DNA from: an uncultured Flavobacterium sp.
Lineage (GTDB): Bacteria > Bacteroidota > Bacteroidia > Flavobacteriales > Flavobacteriaceae
DNA length: 54,452 bases
Assembly: GCF_946479975.1 (NCBI RefSeq)
Contig: NZ_CAMLIX010000004.1
Coordinates: forward strand, 1 to 54,452
Direction: 5' to 3'
Notes under the pieces: model-generated
Database searches by the model: none
Told to the model about the DNA's origin: nothing
Seen by the model: only the letters and a program-made list of their open reading frames with translations
In this document: piece by piece, positions 34,181-42,465 of the stretch
Numbering within the stretch: position 1 is the first letter of the stretch
Layout: each line of letters opens with the position of its first letter
Made by a program: the position numbers and the translations under genes

Positions 34181-34516
34181 TTATAAATTCTCAATTTCAA
34201 ATTTCTCAATAAACTTATTTATTATTTCATTTGATTCCATTCGTAAATTAGAATTTTCGGTAATTACCTCTATTCGATAACTTCCATAAGTTATTTTGGT
34301 ATTAATTTTCATATCGGTGTTCCATCCAATTTCAAGCAACTCTTTTATCATATCAGGTAACAATTCATCCCATTCTTTTTCTTTTGGCAAATTCACTCTA
34401 TTTAGTTTTATATAAAGATTTATTTCGTCTATTGCTTTCAATTCCTTGCTTAACAATGAAATTTTATTGTCATTTTCAATCTGCACTTTCATATTCTTTT
34501 TGAATTGCTTATTCAT
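34181..34516 (-). CDS. Hypothetical protein, 111 aa
   Basis: I do not recognise this protein. I chose the ATG at 34516 (MNKQFKKNMKVQI) over a TTG six bases upstream; TTGAGG lies just before it. The product is a soluble mixed alpha/beta polypeptide (INLYIKLNRVNLPKEKEWDE, then LPDMIKELLEIGWNTDMKI). Its stop abuts the tRNA-fMet terminator. It lies wholly between the intact tRNA 3' end and the 34664 partial copy, so it may be cargo of a former insertion. There are no mobile-element motifs in it. Confidence 0.55.
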   Translation of the reverse strand: MNKQFKKNMKVQIENDNKISLLSKELKAIDEINLYIKLNRVNLPKEKEWDELLPDMIKELLEIGWNTDMKINTKITYGSYRIEVITENSNLRMESNEIINKFIEKFEIENL

Positions 34517-34663
34517 CCTCAATATTTATTTTGTTGAAATATAAAATTATTTTAATTTTTCTAAGAAGGCAAATTTAGCATACTCAAAGTATCAAAAAGT
34601 TATATAAACCTAAAAAGCAGTTTGATAAAAATTCATAAATAAATTGGTTAGATATTAGAATGC

Positions 34664-34709
34664 TTCCCGCTACTAGGACAAAGCTTTAGAGAAATCTGGA
34701 GCTTTTTTT
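34664..34709 (+). repeat. Partial duplicate of tRNA-fMet 3' end plus its terminator
   Basis: TTCCCGCTACTA (34664-34675) equals the last bases of both tRNA-fMet genes and their flank. After a short divergent spacer comes the same terminator (AAAGCTTTAGA, GAAA, TCTGGAGCTTT). It forms a direct repeat with 34130-34177 over roughly 47 nt. It is a candidate att-like half site or the remnant of a deleted tandem tRNA copy. Confidence 0.75.
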
Positions 34710-34753
34710 GTGTTTAGTTGAAACTTTTTCAAGACGAGACATTGGAACGTTCA

Positions 34754-34790
34754 CGAGCGAGACGCTCGCGCCAGCGGGGGGCTTTTTTTT
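34754..34790. repeat. GC-rich hairpin with following T tract
   Basis: CGAGCG (34754-34759) pairs with CGCTCG (34763-34768) around AGA. CGCCAGCGGGGGGC and eight T follow. The block is far more GC-rich than its surroundings. Confidence 0.6.
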
Positions 34791-35093
34791 GTTTAAAGAA
34801 GATTTTCGAAAAACAATGTTTGGATTTAGAGATATTCGCACAGCTTTTCATAAAACACTTCACATAAAGGTTTTTTCTAAAAATCAACGTCACAATATCT
34901 CCGAATTCATACTTAACTAGTGCAAAAAATATCTAACAACTAAAAGTCTTTTAATAATTGTACGTTTATTATTATATATTTGATCCAAATATACTCTGAC
35001 GTTTTACCAAACATTTCTGCACAATTTGGGGGTGATACGCCTGATGTTCTCAGTAGAATAAATTAGCTAGTGACAAGATTAAAAAGACAGACA

Positions 35094-35393
35094 ATGCTAG
35101 ATTTTTACACAATAAAAGACGACCAACCCAACCCACTTTATCCTGAACAAGAAGGACTTGAATTTGTTGGAGGACTTGATGTCAAAACATTTGAAAATTT
35201 ACAAAGCAAAGGAATAATCGACAAAAGATTTGACTATTACTCAGACTTCAGATTAGGAACTGTGTTAATAAAGCAAATGCAACAGAATATTTTACAAAAG
35301 CATATACAAGCTGACCTTGACGTAAAAAAATTAATCTTTTTATTTGACGTTGCTGATAGACAACAAAGTGGACTAATAGCCTATGGAGACTAA
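35094..35393 (+). CDS. Hypothetical protein, 99 aa
   Basis: I do not recognise this protein. The ATG at 35094 (MLDFYTIKDDQPNP) is preferred over a GTG at 35070. The product is soluble, begins with a Pro-rich segment (PNPLYPEQEGLEFVGGLDV), and has helices (KTFENLQSKGIIDKRF, VLIKQMQQNILQKH). Similar orphan proteins of Bacteroidota are often found scattered among immunity-like genes; that is recollection and not demonstrated here. The upstream region lacks a convincing promoter. Confidence 0.6.
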   Translation: MLDFYTIKDDQPNPLYPEQEGLEFVGGLDVKTFENLQSKGIIDKRFDYYSDFRLGTVLIKQMQQNILQKHIQADLDVKKLIFLFDVADRQQSGLIAYGD

Positions 35394-35444
35394 AAAGCCA
35401 GCTCTAACACCTACAACGTTAGCAACAAGTTTAAAAAAAAAAAC

Positions 35445-35912
35445 ATGAAAATAGAAGTAATACCAAATATAGGTTTTGTAATTGATGACAAAGACTTCAA
35501 TTGGGAAAGTGACAGAGCTACTTTAAGAAAAAATCTAGAAAATCAACACAGAGAAAACGATAATAAACGTAATAACATTATTCGAAGACGAGACATATAT
35601 AAAGATATAAATGACAATAAAAATTTTTTCTTTTTAAACTATGATGAAGAAGAAAAATTGGAATCATTAGAAGTTCACTCAGGTGTAACAATTACAATTA
35701 ATAAGATTGAGTTAATTTTTGAAAAAGACATAAATGAGTATTTAAAATTATTCAAATCTCATGGTGAATATTACACAGAAATTGAAGACGGGAACTATTT
35801 ATTCCAAAACCTGAAAATTACAATTGCTAATTCTGAATCAATGGGCGGCAATGGAAATGGACTATCATATTTTTACACTTCTAAAAGCATCGAACATTTA
35901 ATTGAAAAATAA
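35445..35912 (+). CDS. Hypothetical protein, 155 aa
   Basis: I do not recognise this soluble protein. It starts MKIEVIPNIGFVIDDKDFNW and is rich in Asn, Asp and Glu, with predicted strands in the second half (VTITINKIELIF, YLFQNLKITIANSESMGGNG). Its size, acidity and isolated position resemble polymorphic-toxin immunity proteins, but no toxin gene is visible, so this is weak inference. A 51-bp gap separates it from the upstream orphan gene. Confidence 0.6.
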   Translation: MKIEVIPNIGFVIDDKDFNWESDRATLRKNLENQHRENDNKRNNIIRRRDIYKDINDNKNFFFLNYDEEEKLESLEVHSGVTITINKIELIFEKDINEYLKLFKSHGEYYTEIEDGNYLFQNLKITIANSESMGGNGNGLSYFYTSKSIEHLIEK

Positions 35913-36203
35913 AACCTTTGGTTAACATTTGGCAAGAATAGGGATTTAGGCTTAATGTAAAGATGATTTTAATTTACTCCCAAACCCGCTGTAGCACCAG
36001 AACTTTCTTTTTAAAACTAAATATTAGACAAAAAATTTCCGAATCAATAAAAAAAGCTTGATAATATAAATTCTCAGGCTTTTCATTTTATTTCCAATAA
36101 CCCATTGTAAAGCTTTTAATTAGAACACTTCGAATTTCGAGAAAGTATAGAATTTAAGAACCAATAAAAGTGATTTAATCAAAATCTCTTTTACTTTTGC
36201 CAA

Positions 36204-36899
36204 ATGTTAGAAATTCTGTACCAAGATGAATATATTATTGCAATTAATAAACCAAGCGGACTGTTGGTTCACAAATCATTTTATGCACGCGATGCAAAAG
36301 TGTATGCTATTCAGGAATTGAGAAATCAAATAGGGCAACACGTTTATCCTATTCATCGGTTAGACCGAAAAACATCTGGTATCTTGTTATTCGCTTTGAA
36401 TAAAGAGGTTTTGAAAATTATGAATGATCGTTTTGCCACACGCGAAGTCGAAAAAAAATATTTAGCTATTTTACGTGGTTGGTCGCCGGAAGAACTAACA
36501 ATTGATTATGATTTAATCAATGATGATGACATAAAACAAAATGCAATAACACACTTTCAGCGTTTGCAAAGTGTTGAAATTGATTTAGAATTCAACAATA
36601 AACCAACTTCTCGATATTGTTTGGTAGAAGCAATTCCTGAAACTGGACGCATGCATCAATTACGAAAACATTTCAAGCATATCTTTCATCCCATTTTAGG
36701 AAGTCGTCCACATGGCTGCAACAAGCAAAATAAATTATGGCTGGAGAATTATGATTTGAAAGGAATGATGCTTCATGCACATCAATTAATTTTTAGTCAT
36801 CCAATTAAAAACGAACAACTAATTTTGAATGCAAAGATTAATGAAGAGTTTAGCAAAGTCGGTACTATTCTTAATTTAGATTTGAGCAAGTATAAATAG
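36204..36899 (+). CDS. truC: tRNA pseudouridine synthase TruC-like (RluA family)
   Basis: The 231-residue protein has the RluA-family core: LYQDEYIIAINKPSGLLVH, the catalytic motif HRLDRKTSGILLFAL (Asp in HRLDR, about residue 54), then ETGRMHQLRKHF and HPILGSRPHG. Length and the short N-terminus without an S4 domain suit TruC (Psi65 of tRNA) rather than RluC/D. The start ATG is preceded by TTTTGCCAA. It stands alone in a patchy region; a possible terminator (37014) lies about 115 bp downstream. Assignment to TruC rather than another RluA paralogue is moderately sure. Confidence 0.88.
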   Translation: MLEILYQDEYIIAINKPSGLLVHKSFYARDAKVYAIQELRNQIGQHVYPIHRLDRKTSGILLFALNKEVLKIMNDRFATREVEKKYLAILRGWSPEELTIDYDLINDDDIKQNAITHFQRLQSVEIDLEFNNKPTSRYCLVEAIPETGRMHQLRKHFKHIFHPILGSRPHGCNKQNKLWLENYDLKGMMLHAHQLIFSHPIKNEQLILNAKINEEFSKVGTILNLDLSKYK

Positions 36900-37013
36900 A
36901 AAATAATTGATAGAATTATTGTTGTATTTTGAAATTAAAGCCATGCATGTTGTAACACTATAATAATCATTAAATAACTGGTTATATATTTGAATAATTA
37001 CCGCTAAAAAGAC

Positions 37014-37044
37014 AAAAGCTTCAGATTTCTCTAAAGCTTTTTTT
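37014..37044. terminator. Inverted member of the GAAA-loop terminator family
   Basis: On the plus strand it reads AAAAGCTTCAGATTTCTC then TAAAGCTTTTTTT; on the minus strand it is AAAGCTTTAGA, GAAA, TCTGAAGCTTT, a fully paired version of the family stem. Both strands have some T run. CCGCTA (37001-37006) and AAGACAAAAGCT just upstream resemble the tRNA-fMet 3' flank. Confidence 0.75.
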
Positions 37045-37127
37045 ATTTTAAATTAGTTTGATTTTTGCTCACGGATGCAAAGTCAGAGATATTCAACAGG
37101 TAATTAATAAGAGGACTTCGCATTTTT

Positions 37128-37508
37128 CTAGAATTTTTTAAATACATAACTATCAATAAGAAAAGGCAAAACCATTGTTCCTGTACAAATAAAGAAAGTA
37201 TAAATGTAATCGATTTTGTGTTTTGGAAATTTTCCGAATTCTGGTTCTCTTTTAAATATTTTGAAGTAAATATTTCTTGTTATCTTTTGAATAAGTAAAA
37301 AGATTAAAAGCATTTGAGACCCAAAATAGCTACTATTTCTCATTTCGTTATTAGAATTATCTTCAATCATAATTCCAATAATGAGTATTGAAATTGCGAT
37401 TGAAATCCAAACAAAAAATACTTTCCTTTGCCTTAGTTTTTCTATTTGGAATCCTACAATAAATATTGGAATTGTAAAAACTATATAGAGTAAAATATCA
37501 AAATTCAT
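37128..37508 (-). CDS. Hypothetical four-helix membrane protein
   Basis: I do not recognise this 126-residue protein. It has about four membrane helices (LLYIVFTIPIFIVGF, FFVWISIAISILIIGIMI, MLLIFLLIQKI, YIYTFFICTGTMVLPFLI) with short loops and no motif. It begins 60 bp upstream of, and on the same strand as, nothing shared: the hydrolase at 37569-38435 is upstream of it on the minus strand, so the two may be co-transcribed. Function is unknown. Confidence 0.65.
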   Translation of the reverse strand: MNFDILLYIVFTIPIFIVGFQIEKLRQRKVFFVWISIAISILIIGIMIEDNSNNEMRNSSYFGSQMLLIFLLIQKITRNIYFKIFKREPEFGKFPKHKIDYIYTFFICTGTMVLPFLIDSYVFKKF

Positions 37509-37568
37509 TTTTGGTTTTATGTTGTTCTAGAGTATTTGATTTTTGCAAGAACACTTTCTATCAGATTT

Positions 37569-38435
37569 TTAATGTTCAAATTTCTGCTTTATCCACTGAA
37601 TTGAAATATCAAAAGGAGTTTTATCGGCACTAAAAGAAGTATTGTGTCCTAGATTAGAAAACAAAGTATATTCGAAAGGTTTTCCTTGGACTTTTAATGC
37701 ATTTAACTGCTCTATGCACAATTTTACTGGAATCTGAATGTCTTTCTCACCAAAAAGCCAAAGACCTGGAATTGACAATGTGTTTAGCGATACTTTTGGA
37801 TCAGTTGCCACAAATTGATATTTATCGGGATCGTTTTTAGTATGTTCAAGTGCATCAGCTTCTGTATGGTTTTCCCAAAAATTTTTGTTCCCATTAGTAT
37901 AAAACTGAAAACGAAGCTGTTCTAGAGTTGTAATAGTAGGACAACTAAATAAAACCATAAATTTTATCTGTGGATTTTTGGCAGCTGTAATTGGAATTAT
38001 CCAGCCTGCCTGGCTAAAACCAATTAATCCAATTGGTGTTTTCTTATTTTTTAAATAGGTTCGAAATGTCTTTACTGCTTCATTTGCATCATCAGATAAT
38101 AAATTAAGATTTGCTGTATCAATGTTATTTGTACCAACAGTTGGTCCTACATACACGCCACCTGACTCTCCCACTCCACGTTTATCATACGTCAAGACGG
38201 CAATACCTTCTTTGGCAAGACGTTTTGCAAATTCCATTTCTCTTTTTACAGGATCAGATCCGTGAACAATTACAACTGCGGCAAATACTTTTTTAGGAGT
38301 TAAAATCGAACCTGCAAGAGTGATGCCCTGACTTTCAAACTTCACATCTTGAACGGTAAAATCATCCGATTGAGAAAATACAACCATTGGCAGCCCGATT
38401 AATGACACCCAAAGAAATAAAAGTTTAATGTTCAT
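37569..38435 (-). CDS. Exported alpha/beta hydrolase (serine esterase/peptidase-like)
   Basis: The 288-residue protein has a signal peptide (to about residue 21, VFSQ) and a compact alpha/beta-hydrolase domain. The nucleophile elbow is GFSQAGW (Ser about residue 147), the acid lies in the LWLFGEKDIQIP segment, and the His is in NLGHNTSF. The oxyanion region AAVVIVHGSDP and TYDKRGVGES are typical of the family. The protein probably acts in the periplasm on an ester or peptide substrate that cannot be named from sequence. A TATATTTG -7-like box lies on the minus strand at 38499-38492. Confidence 0.87.
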   Translation of the reverse strand: MNIKLLFLWVSLIGLPMVVFSQSDDFTVQDVKFESQGITLAGSILTPKKVFAAVVIVHGSDPVKREMEFAKRLAKEGIAVLTYDKRGVGESGGVYVGPTVGTNNIDTANLNLLSDDANEAVKTFRTYLKNKKTPIGLIGFSQAGWIIPITAAKNPQIKFMVLFSCPTITTLEQLRFQFYTNGNKNFWENHTEADALEHTKNDPDKYQFVATDPKVSLNTLSIPGLWLFGEKDIQIPVKLCIEQLNALKVQGKPFEYTLFSNLGHNTSFSADKTPFDISIQWIKQKFEH

Positions 38436-38738
38436 TTTTGTTTTTATAAAATTGTCTTTTAATAGACGTAGTGATAGAAATCTTTTCTCTTCAAATATAT
38501 AATTTTTTCCCTATAAATTATTTAGAGATACTATTATTGCGATGGGTATTTGACATCCTAAAGAGCGGAAACCCCTGGAGCTTTTTTTATCTATAACACA
38601 ATAAAACGTACATCTTAAAATAAATATTTTCTTTCAAAATAAATATAAACACCTAAAAATCAATACATTTTTTTACTATATTTATGAGAATAATTGAATA
38701 CTATAAAAAACAAGTTTAATTTTATTAAATCGTAATGT
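38436..38738. other. Divergent intergenic region
   Basis: This 303-bp gap lies between the hydrolase (minus) and sulfatase (plus). It contains the TATATTTG box (38499-38492, minus). A string ending CTGGAGC followed by TTTTTTT (38574-38588) recalls the GAAA-loop terminator but lacks a matching left arm. Confidence 0.55.
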
Positions 38739-40346
38739 ATGAAATTCTTAGACTCTTGTAAATGGTTAAGTATAATTGCATTTATACTTTTTAGCAGTAA
38801 TTGGAACAGCATTGAAGCTCAAGACAAAAAACAGCCTAATATTTTGGTAATTTGGGGAGATGATATTGGATGGGAAAATGTCAGCGCTTATGGAATGGGC
38901 GTAATGGGCTACACCACTCCGAATCTTGATCGAATTGGTTATGAAGGAATACGTTTTACAGATCATTATGCTCAGCCTTCTTGTACTGCAGGTAGAGCTT
39001 CATTTATTACCGGGCAATATCCCATTCGCTCTGGAATGGTAACAGTAGGAATTCCTGGAGATAAATTAGGATTGCAGGCTGGGTCTCCAAGCCTTGCTGA
39101 AGTACTTAAAAAAGCTGGTTATTCTACGGGACAATTCGGTAAAAACCATTTAGGTGATCGCAACGAACACTTGCCAACTGTACATGGTTTTGATGAATTC
39201 TATGGAAACTTATACCATCTAAATACTCAGGAACAGTCTGAATATCCGGATTATCAAAATTATGCTAAAAACTATCCCGGAGGTGCAGCTACTTTTGCAA
39301 AAAAATTTGGTACTCGCGGTGTTTTGCATTCGTATGCAACTGCAAAAGATGACCCAACAGTTGACCCAAGATTTGGCAGAGTTGGAAAACAAAAAATTGA
39401 AGACACAGGGCAGTTAACAATTGAACGAATGAAAGATTTTGATGCTGCAGAAGTGATTCCAAGAGCGGAAGGATTTATGAAGAAAGCCAAAGAAGACAAC
39501 AAACCATTTTTTGTATGGCTCAACACCAGTAGAATGCACCTATATACGCACTTAAATGACAAATGGCGTCATGCAGCCGACACGATCACTCATGATCAGG
39601 ATATGCACGGAGGCGGAATGATGCAGCACGATCATGATATTGGTTTAGTACTCGATTGGTTAAAAGAAAATGGTCTTGAAGAAAATACAATTGTTTGGTA
39701 TTCTACTGATAATGGTCCAGAACATTCTTCATGGCCATATGGTGCTACTACACCATTTCGTGGAGAAAAAATGACAACTTACGAAGGTGGTGTGAGAGCA
39801 ATTTCTATGCTGCGCTGGCCAAATGTTATTAAACCAAATCAAATATTAAATGGGATTCAGGCTCATATGGATATGTTTACAACATTTTCAACAATTGCCG
39901 GCGTACCAAATGTAAATGAAGATATTAAAAAAGAGAAGAAGCAATATATAGATGGTATCAATAATTTGGATTATTGGCTTGGAAAATCTAAAAAAAGCAA
40001 CAGAAATGATTTTCTGTATTATCACGAAAGCAGACTGATGGCAGTTCGACAAGGTCCGTGGAAAATTCATTTCAGTACAAGAGAAAATTATTATGCCGAA
40101 ATTCATCCAAGCGGGTATCTTACTTTTAATCTTAGAAGCGATCCGTTTGAAAGTTATGATAGTGTAGATTCATATGGTCATTTGGGACAAAGAATATCGT
40201 GGGTTGTCGCTCCAATGATGGAGCTCGTACAGGGACATTTAAAAACCTTAGCAGAATATCCACCTGTACAAAAAGGAACTACATTTGATATGTCAAACTT
40301 AGTTCAAGATTTTTTGGCGACCCAGAAAGAAACTACTAAGAAATAA
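38739..40346 (+). CDS. Exported arylsulfatase-type sulfatase (formylglycine-dependent)
   Basis: The 535-residue protein has a signal peptide (cleavage near SIEAQD) and a sulfatase alkaline-phosphatase-like domain. Metal ligands D41-D42 lie in WGDDIGW. The activation site is C82-T-A-G-R86 within [16 protein letters not shown]; the Cys would be converted to formylglycine. Later [18 protein letters not shown] supplies the usual Asp-Asn metal pair. A Cys-type site needs a sulfatase-maturing enzyme, which is not in this window. It has no polysaccharide-locus neighbours, so the substrate is unknown. A terminator of the GAAA-loop family follows (40432). Confidence 0.93.
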   Translation: MKFLDSCKWLSIIAFILFSSNWNSIEAQDKKQPNILVIWGDDIGWENVSAYGMGVMGYTTPNLDRIGYEGIRFTDHYAQPSCTAGRASFITGQYPIRSGMVTVGIPGDKLGLQAGSPSLAEVLKKAGYSTGQFGKNHLGDRNEHLPTVHGFDEFYGNLYHLNTQEQSEYPDYQNYAKNYPGGAATFAKKFGTRGVLHSYATAKDDPTVDPRFGRVGKQKIEDTGQLTIERMKDFDAAEVIPRAEGFMKKAKEDNKPFFVWLNTSRMHLYTHLNDKWRHAADTITHDQDMHGGGMMQHDHDIGLVLDWLKENGLEENTIVWYSTDNGPEHSSWPYGATTPFRGEKMTTYEGGVRAISMLRWPNVIKPNQILNGIQAHMDMFTTFSTIAGVPNVNEDIKKEKKQYIDGINNLDYWLGKSKKSNRNDFLYYHESRLMAVRQGPWKIHFSTRENYYAEIHPSGYLTFNLRSDPFESYDSVDSYGHLGQRISWVVAPMMELVQGHLKTLAEYPPVQKGTTFDMSNLVQDFLATQKETTKK

Positions 40347-40431
40347 TTAAATTTTGTAGAGAGAATTCAGTACAAACACAAGAAATTTATCAAAATCCAG
40401 CCTACTTATTTCGATTTATTTCCAACTAGAT

Positions 40432-40461
40432 AAAGCTTCATAGAAATATGGAGCTTTTTTT
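40432..40461 (+). terminator. GAAA-loop family terminator after the sulfatase
   Basis: AAAGCTTCATA pairs with TATGGAGCTTT around GAAA, then TTTTTTT. Relative to the other copies a G-C pair in the stem is replaced by a T-A pair on both arms, a compensatory change. Confidence 0.9.
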
Positions 40462-40568
40462 CATTTAATAAAATGCTCAAATTCTTTATGTTAATGAGCT
40501 TGATTTTAGTGCCAGCTCACGAATAATTCAAGTGCCTCTTTAATTATTTAGTTCGTGCAGTAATTAAA

Positions 40569-41846
40569 CTATTTATCAACCGACTTTGACGTATTTAAAA
40601 GTTCATTCAATCCTACTTCATTAAATAAAATTCGGCCAACTTTAATATTAGACCAGCCTTCCTTTAATTTATAGGTAAAAGTGGGTACATTATTAATCAA
40701 TTCACAATCGAGATAAAAGGTAGAGATATTTTGATTTTTGATATCGCTCAATTCCTGAATGTGGGTAGAAATAAAAAAATAAGAATTGGTAAACTTACTA
40801 AGACCATTAATGGTTGTTCTACAAATTTCGGTCGCATCTTCTACATTTGTTCCGTTAAAGAGTTCGTCAAAAACGGCAAAACATTTTTTGTCTTCGTTTG
40901 CTTTTAAAACAACATCTTTAAGACTCATTATTTCTGTCATAAAATGACTGTAGCCACTGGAAATAGTATCGCGTTTATTAATCCCGATTGAGAAATCACT
41001 GCAAAAAGGAATTATTCCTTGTGATGCTGGAATCGCAAGTCCGAGATTCCCTAAATAAACACATAAACTAATCGATTTAAGAAAAGTCGATTTTCCAGAC
41101 ATATTGGGTCCGTTTAAAACAATAACATTACTATAAGCTGTAAAATTGTTTTTAATCGGATTCTTAAGTAACGGATGATAGAAGCCAGTCAAACTTATTT
41201 CCTTTTCTCGAAAAGTTGGAAATGAAAACCCCCTCTTTTTAATTGCAAAAGCGATGGAACAATACGATTCAAACAAAAATAAATCTTCCCAGAAGGTTTC
41301 GATTTTTTGTTCGAGCTGCAACTTCAAAATTTTATCTGCCAATTCTTTAAGGTGCTTTCGTTTTAAACGTTTTTCTCTAATGATTACTTCATAATGTTTC
41401 AGCTCAAAAAAGGAAAGAAAAGAAAGAATTCGGTTCAAATCTTTTCTATAAACTTCAGGAAAATCTTTTAGATTAATTCTAGAAAAATAAACCGATTCTA
41501 GTCTATAAAAAAACATCACCATTTGATGCAATTTGTTGTTTAGAAGAATTTCATCATCAGCAGGCCTAGAAAATACAAAACTTGAACCTTTAATATTTGC
41601 TCCTTTAAATGTATTCAGAAAAAAGTGAACTTCGTTTAAATAGAGAACCGTATAAGAATAGTTTTCCAGAACTCTCATATTAGATCCAAAGGCTTTAAGA
41701 ATATTTTGTCGCTCTATAATTTCATTCTCACTTCTCAAAGGTGTTTCGAGCAAATAAAGAATCCTGTTTTTTGTAAAAGAATTTAGAGAATAATCAAATA
41801 CAGGCAGTATCTCACTTTTTATATTTAAATCTTGAATAGTATTCAT
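40569..41846 (-). CDS. MutS-like ATPase lacking the mismatch-recognition domain
   Basis: The 425-residue protein has a helical clamp-like N-terminal part (about 1-235) and a MutS-type ATPase domain. Walker A is GPNMSGKST (246-254), Walker B is FAVFDELFNGTN (D328-E329), and STHIQEL is the H motif. The Domain I mismatch reader and Domain II are absent; nor is there a Smr domain as in MutS2. Similar short MutS-like proteins are common in Bacteroidota with unknown roles. It stands alone; the upstream 620 bp lack a clear promoter. Confidence 0.88.
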   Translation of the reverse strand: MNTIQDLNIKSEILPVFDYSLNSFTKNRILYLLETPLRSENEIIERQNILKAFGSNMRVLENYSYTVLYLNEVHFFLNTFKGANIKGSSFVFSRPADDEILLNNKLHQMVMFFYRLESVYFSRINLKDFPEVYRKDLNRILSFLSFFELKHYEVIIREKRLKRKHLKELADKILKLQLEQKIETFWEDLFLFESYCSIAFAIKKRGFSFPTFREKEISLTGFYHPLLKNPIKNNFTAYSNVIVLNGPNMSGKSTFLKSISLCVYLGNLGLAIPASQGIIPFCSDFSIGINKRDTISSGYSHFMTEIMSLKDVVLKANEDKKCFAVFDELFNGTNVEDATEICRTTINGLSKFTNSYFFISTHIQELSDIKNQNISTFYLDCELINNVPTFTYKLKEGWSNIKVGRILFNEVGLNELLNTSKSVDK

Positions 41847-42465
41847 TTTAAGTATTTAATTGCTGTTATAACTTCCTTAATTTTTCCAAATTTTCTACTT
41901 TTTTCGAATAAAAAATTTGCTTCAAACCCACTCTCAATCGATTTTCCTAAAACTAATATAGAAATTAATAAGAGAATTATTAAAATTAAATTTTTACAAC
42001 TTCAAAAACACCTTATGTTCTGACTGATTTAGGCAGATTTTATTGAATAATATTATAAAAGAAGAGATAAAATAAAACAAATGGGAATTAAATATAACCA
42101 ACCAGACAATATATTCCTGTATGGCTTAAAATGAGCATTATAGCCAAATTTAGGGCTTTCAAAATTGTATTTAAATTCACACCTTTACGTATATATGATC
42201 GACAAACGGCAAAAAAAACCGACGTAATACAGTTGAAATTCAAAAAAATTTTGTAACTTAATACTAAGCATTTGTTTTTTATCATTTATCGAATCAGATA
42301 CACGAATAAATTCTAAAAATTATCATTATAGAAAAAAAATTACACGTCATTTATACTTGAAGTTTCAATAGCTAGCGGCGCTGTCTGTATTTTTCTATTG
42401 GTGATTTTTAAAATTTAATAAAATGGAATTGCGAACCCCTATTTATTAATTAAAATTATCAGATT
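41847..42465. other. Intergenic region, no gene accepted
   Basis: This 619-bp AT-rich gap separates the MutS-like gene (minus) and the T9SS cargo gene (plus). Short ORFs within it (41832-42023 plus; 42088-42285 minus) are not protein-like. I see no convincing promoter, RNA or repeat. Confidence 0.6.

Larger units (their letters stand above)
34523..35093. other. Intergenic patch with tRNA remnant and GC-rich hairpin
   Basis: This 571-bp stretch holds the tRNA-fMet 3' remnant plus terminator (34664-34709) and a GC-rich hairpin (34754-34768). A TATATTTG box lies near 34973 without a -33 partner. A 70-codon ORF across the hairpin (34708-34920) is not accepted. Confidence 0.65.

Noticed and set aside
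33964..34209. Minus-strand ORF antisense to tRNA-fMet copy 2, containing SGNRTRTCDLRVMSPTS
   Set aside because: This is the well-known spurious protein made by translating the antisense strand of the tRNA; a tRNA gene with promoter and terminator explains the sequence.
34708..34920. 70-codon plus-strand ORF
   Set aside because: It starts inside the T tract of a terminator and runs over a GC-rich hairpin; no protein-like pattern.
36049..36090. Possible terminator with AAAAAGC and GGCTTTT arms
   Set aside because: The stem has gaps and mismatches and no clear gene ends just before it; too weak.
38565..38590. Possible further GAAA-loop terminator copy
   Set aside because: The right half CTGGAGC plus T run is present but the left arm does not pair; likely chance or a decayed copy.
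42088..42285. 65-codon minus-strand ORF
   Set aside because: Low complexity, no support from neighbours or promoters.
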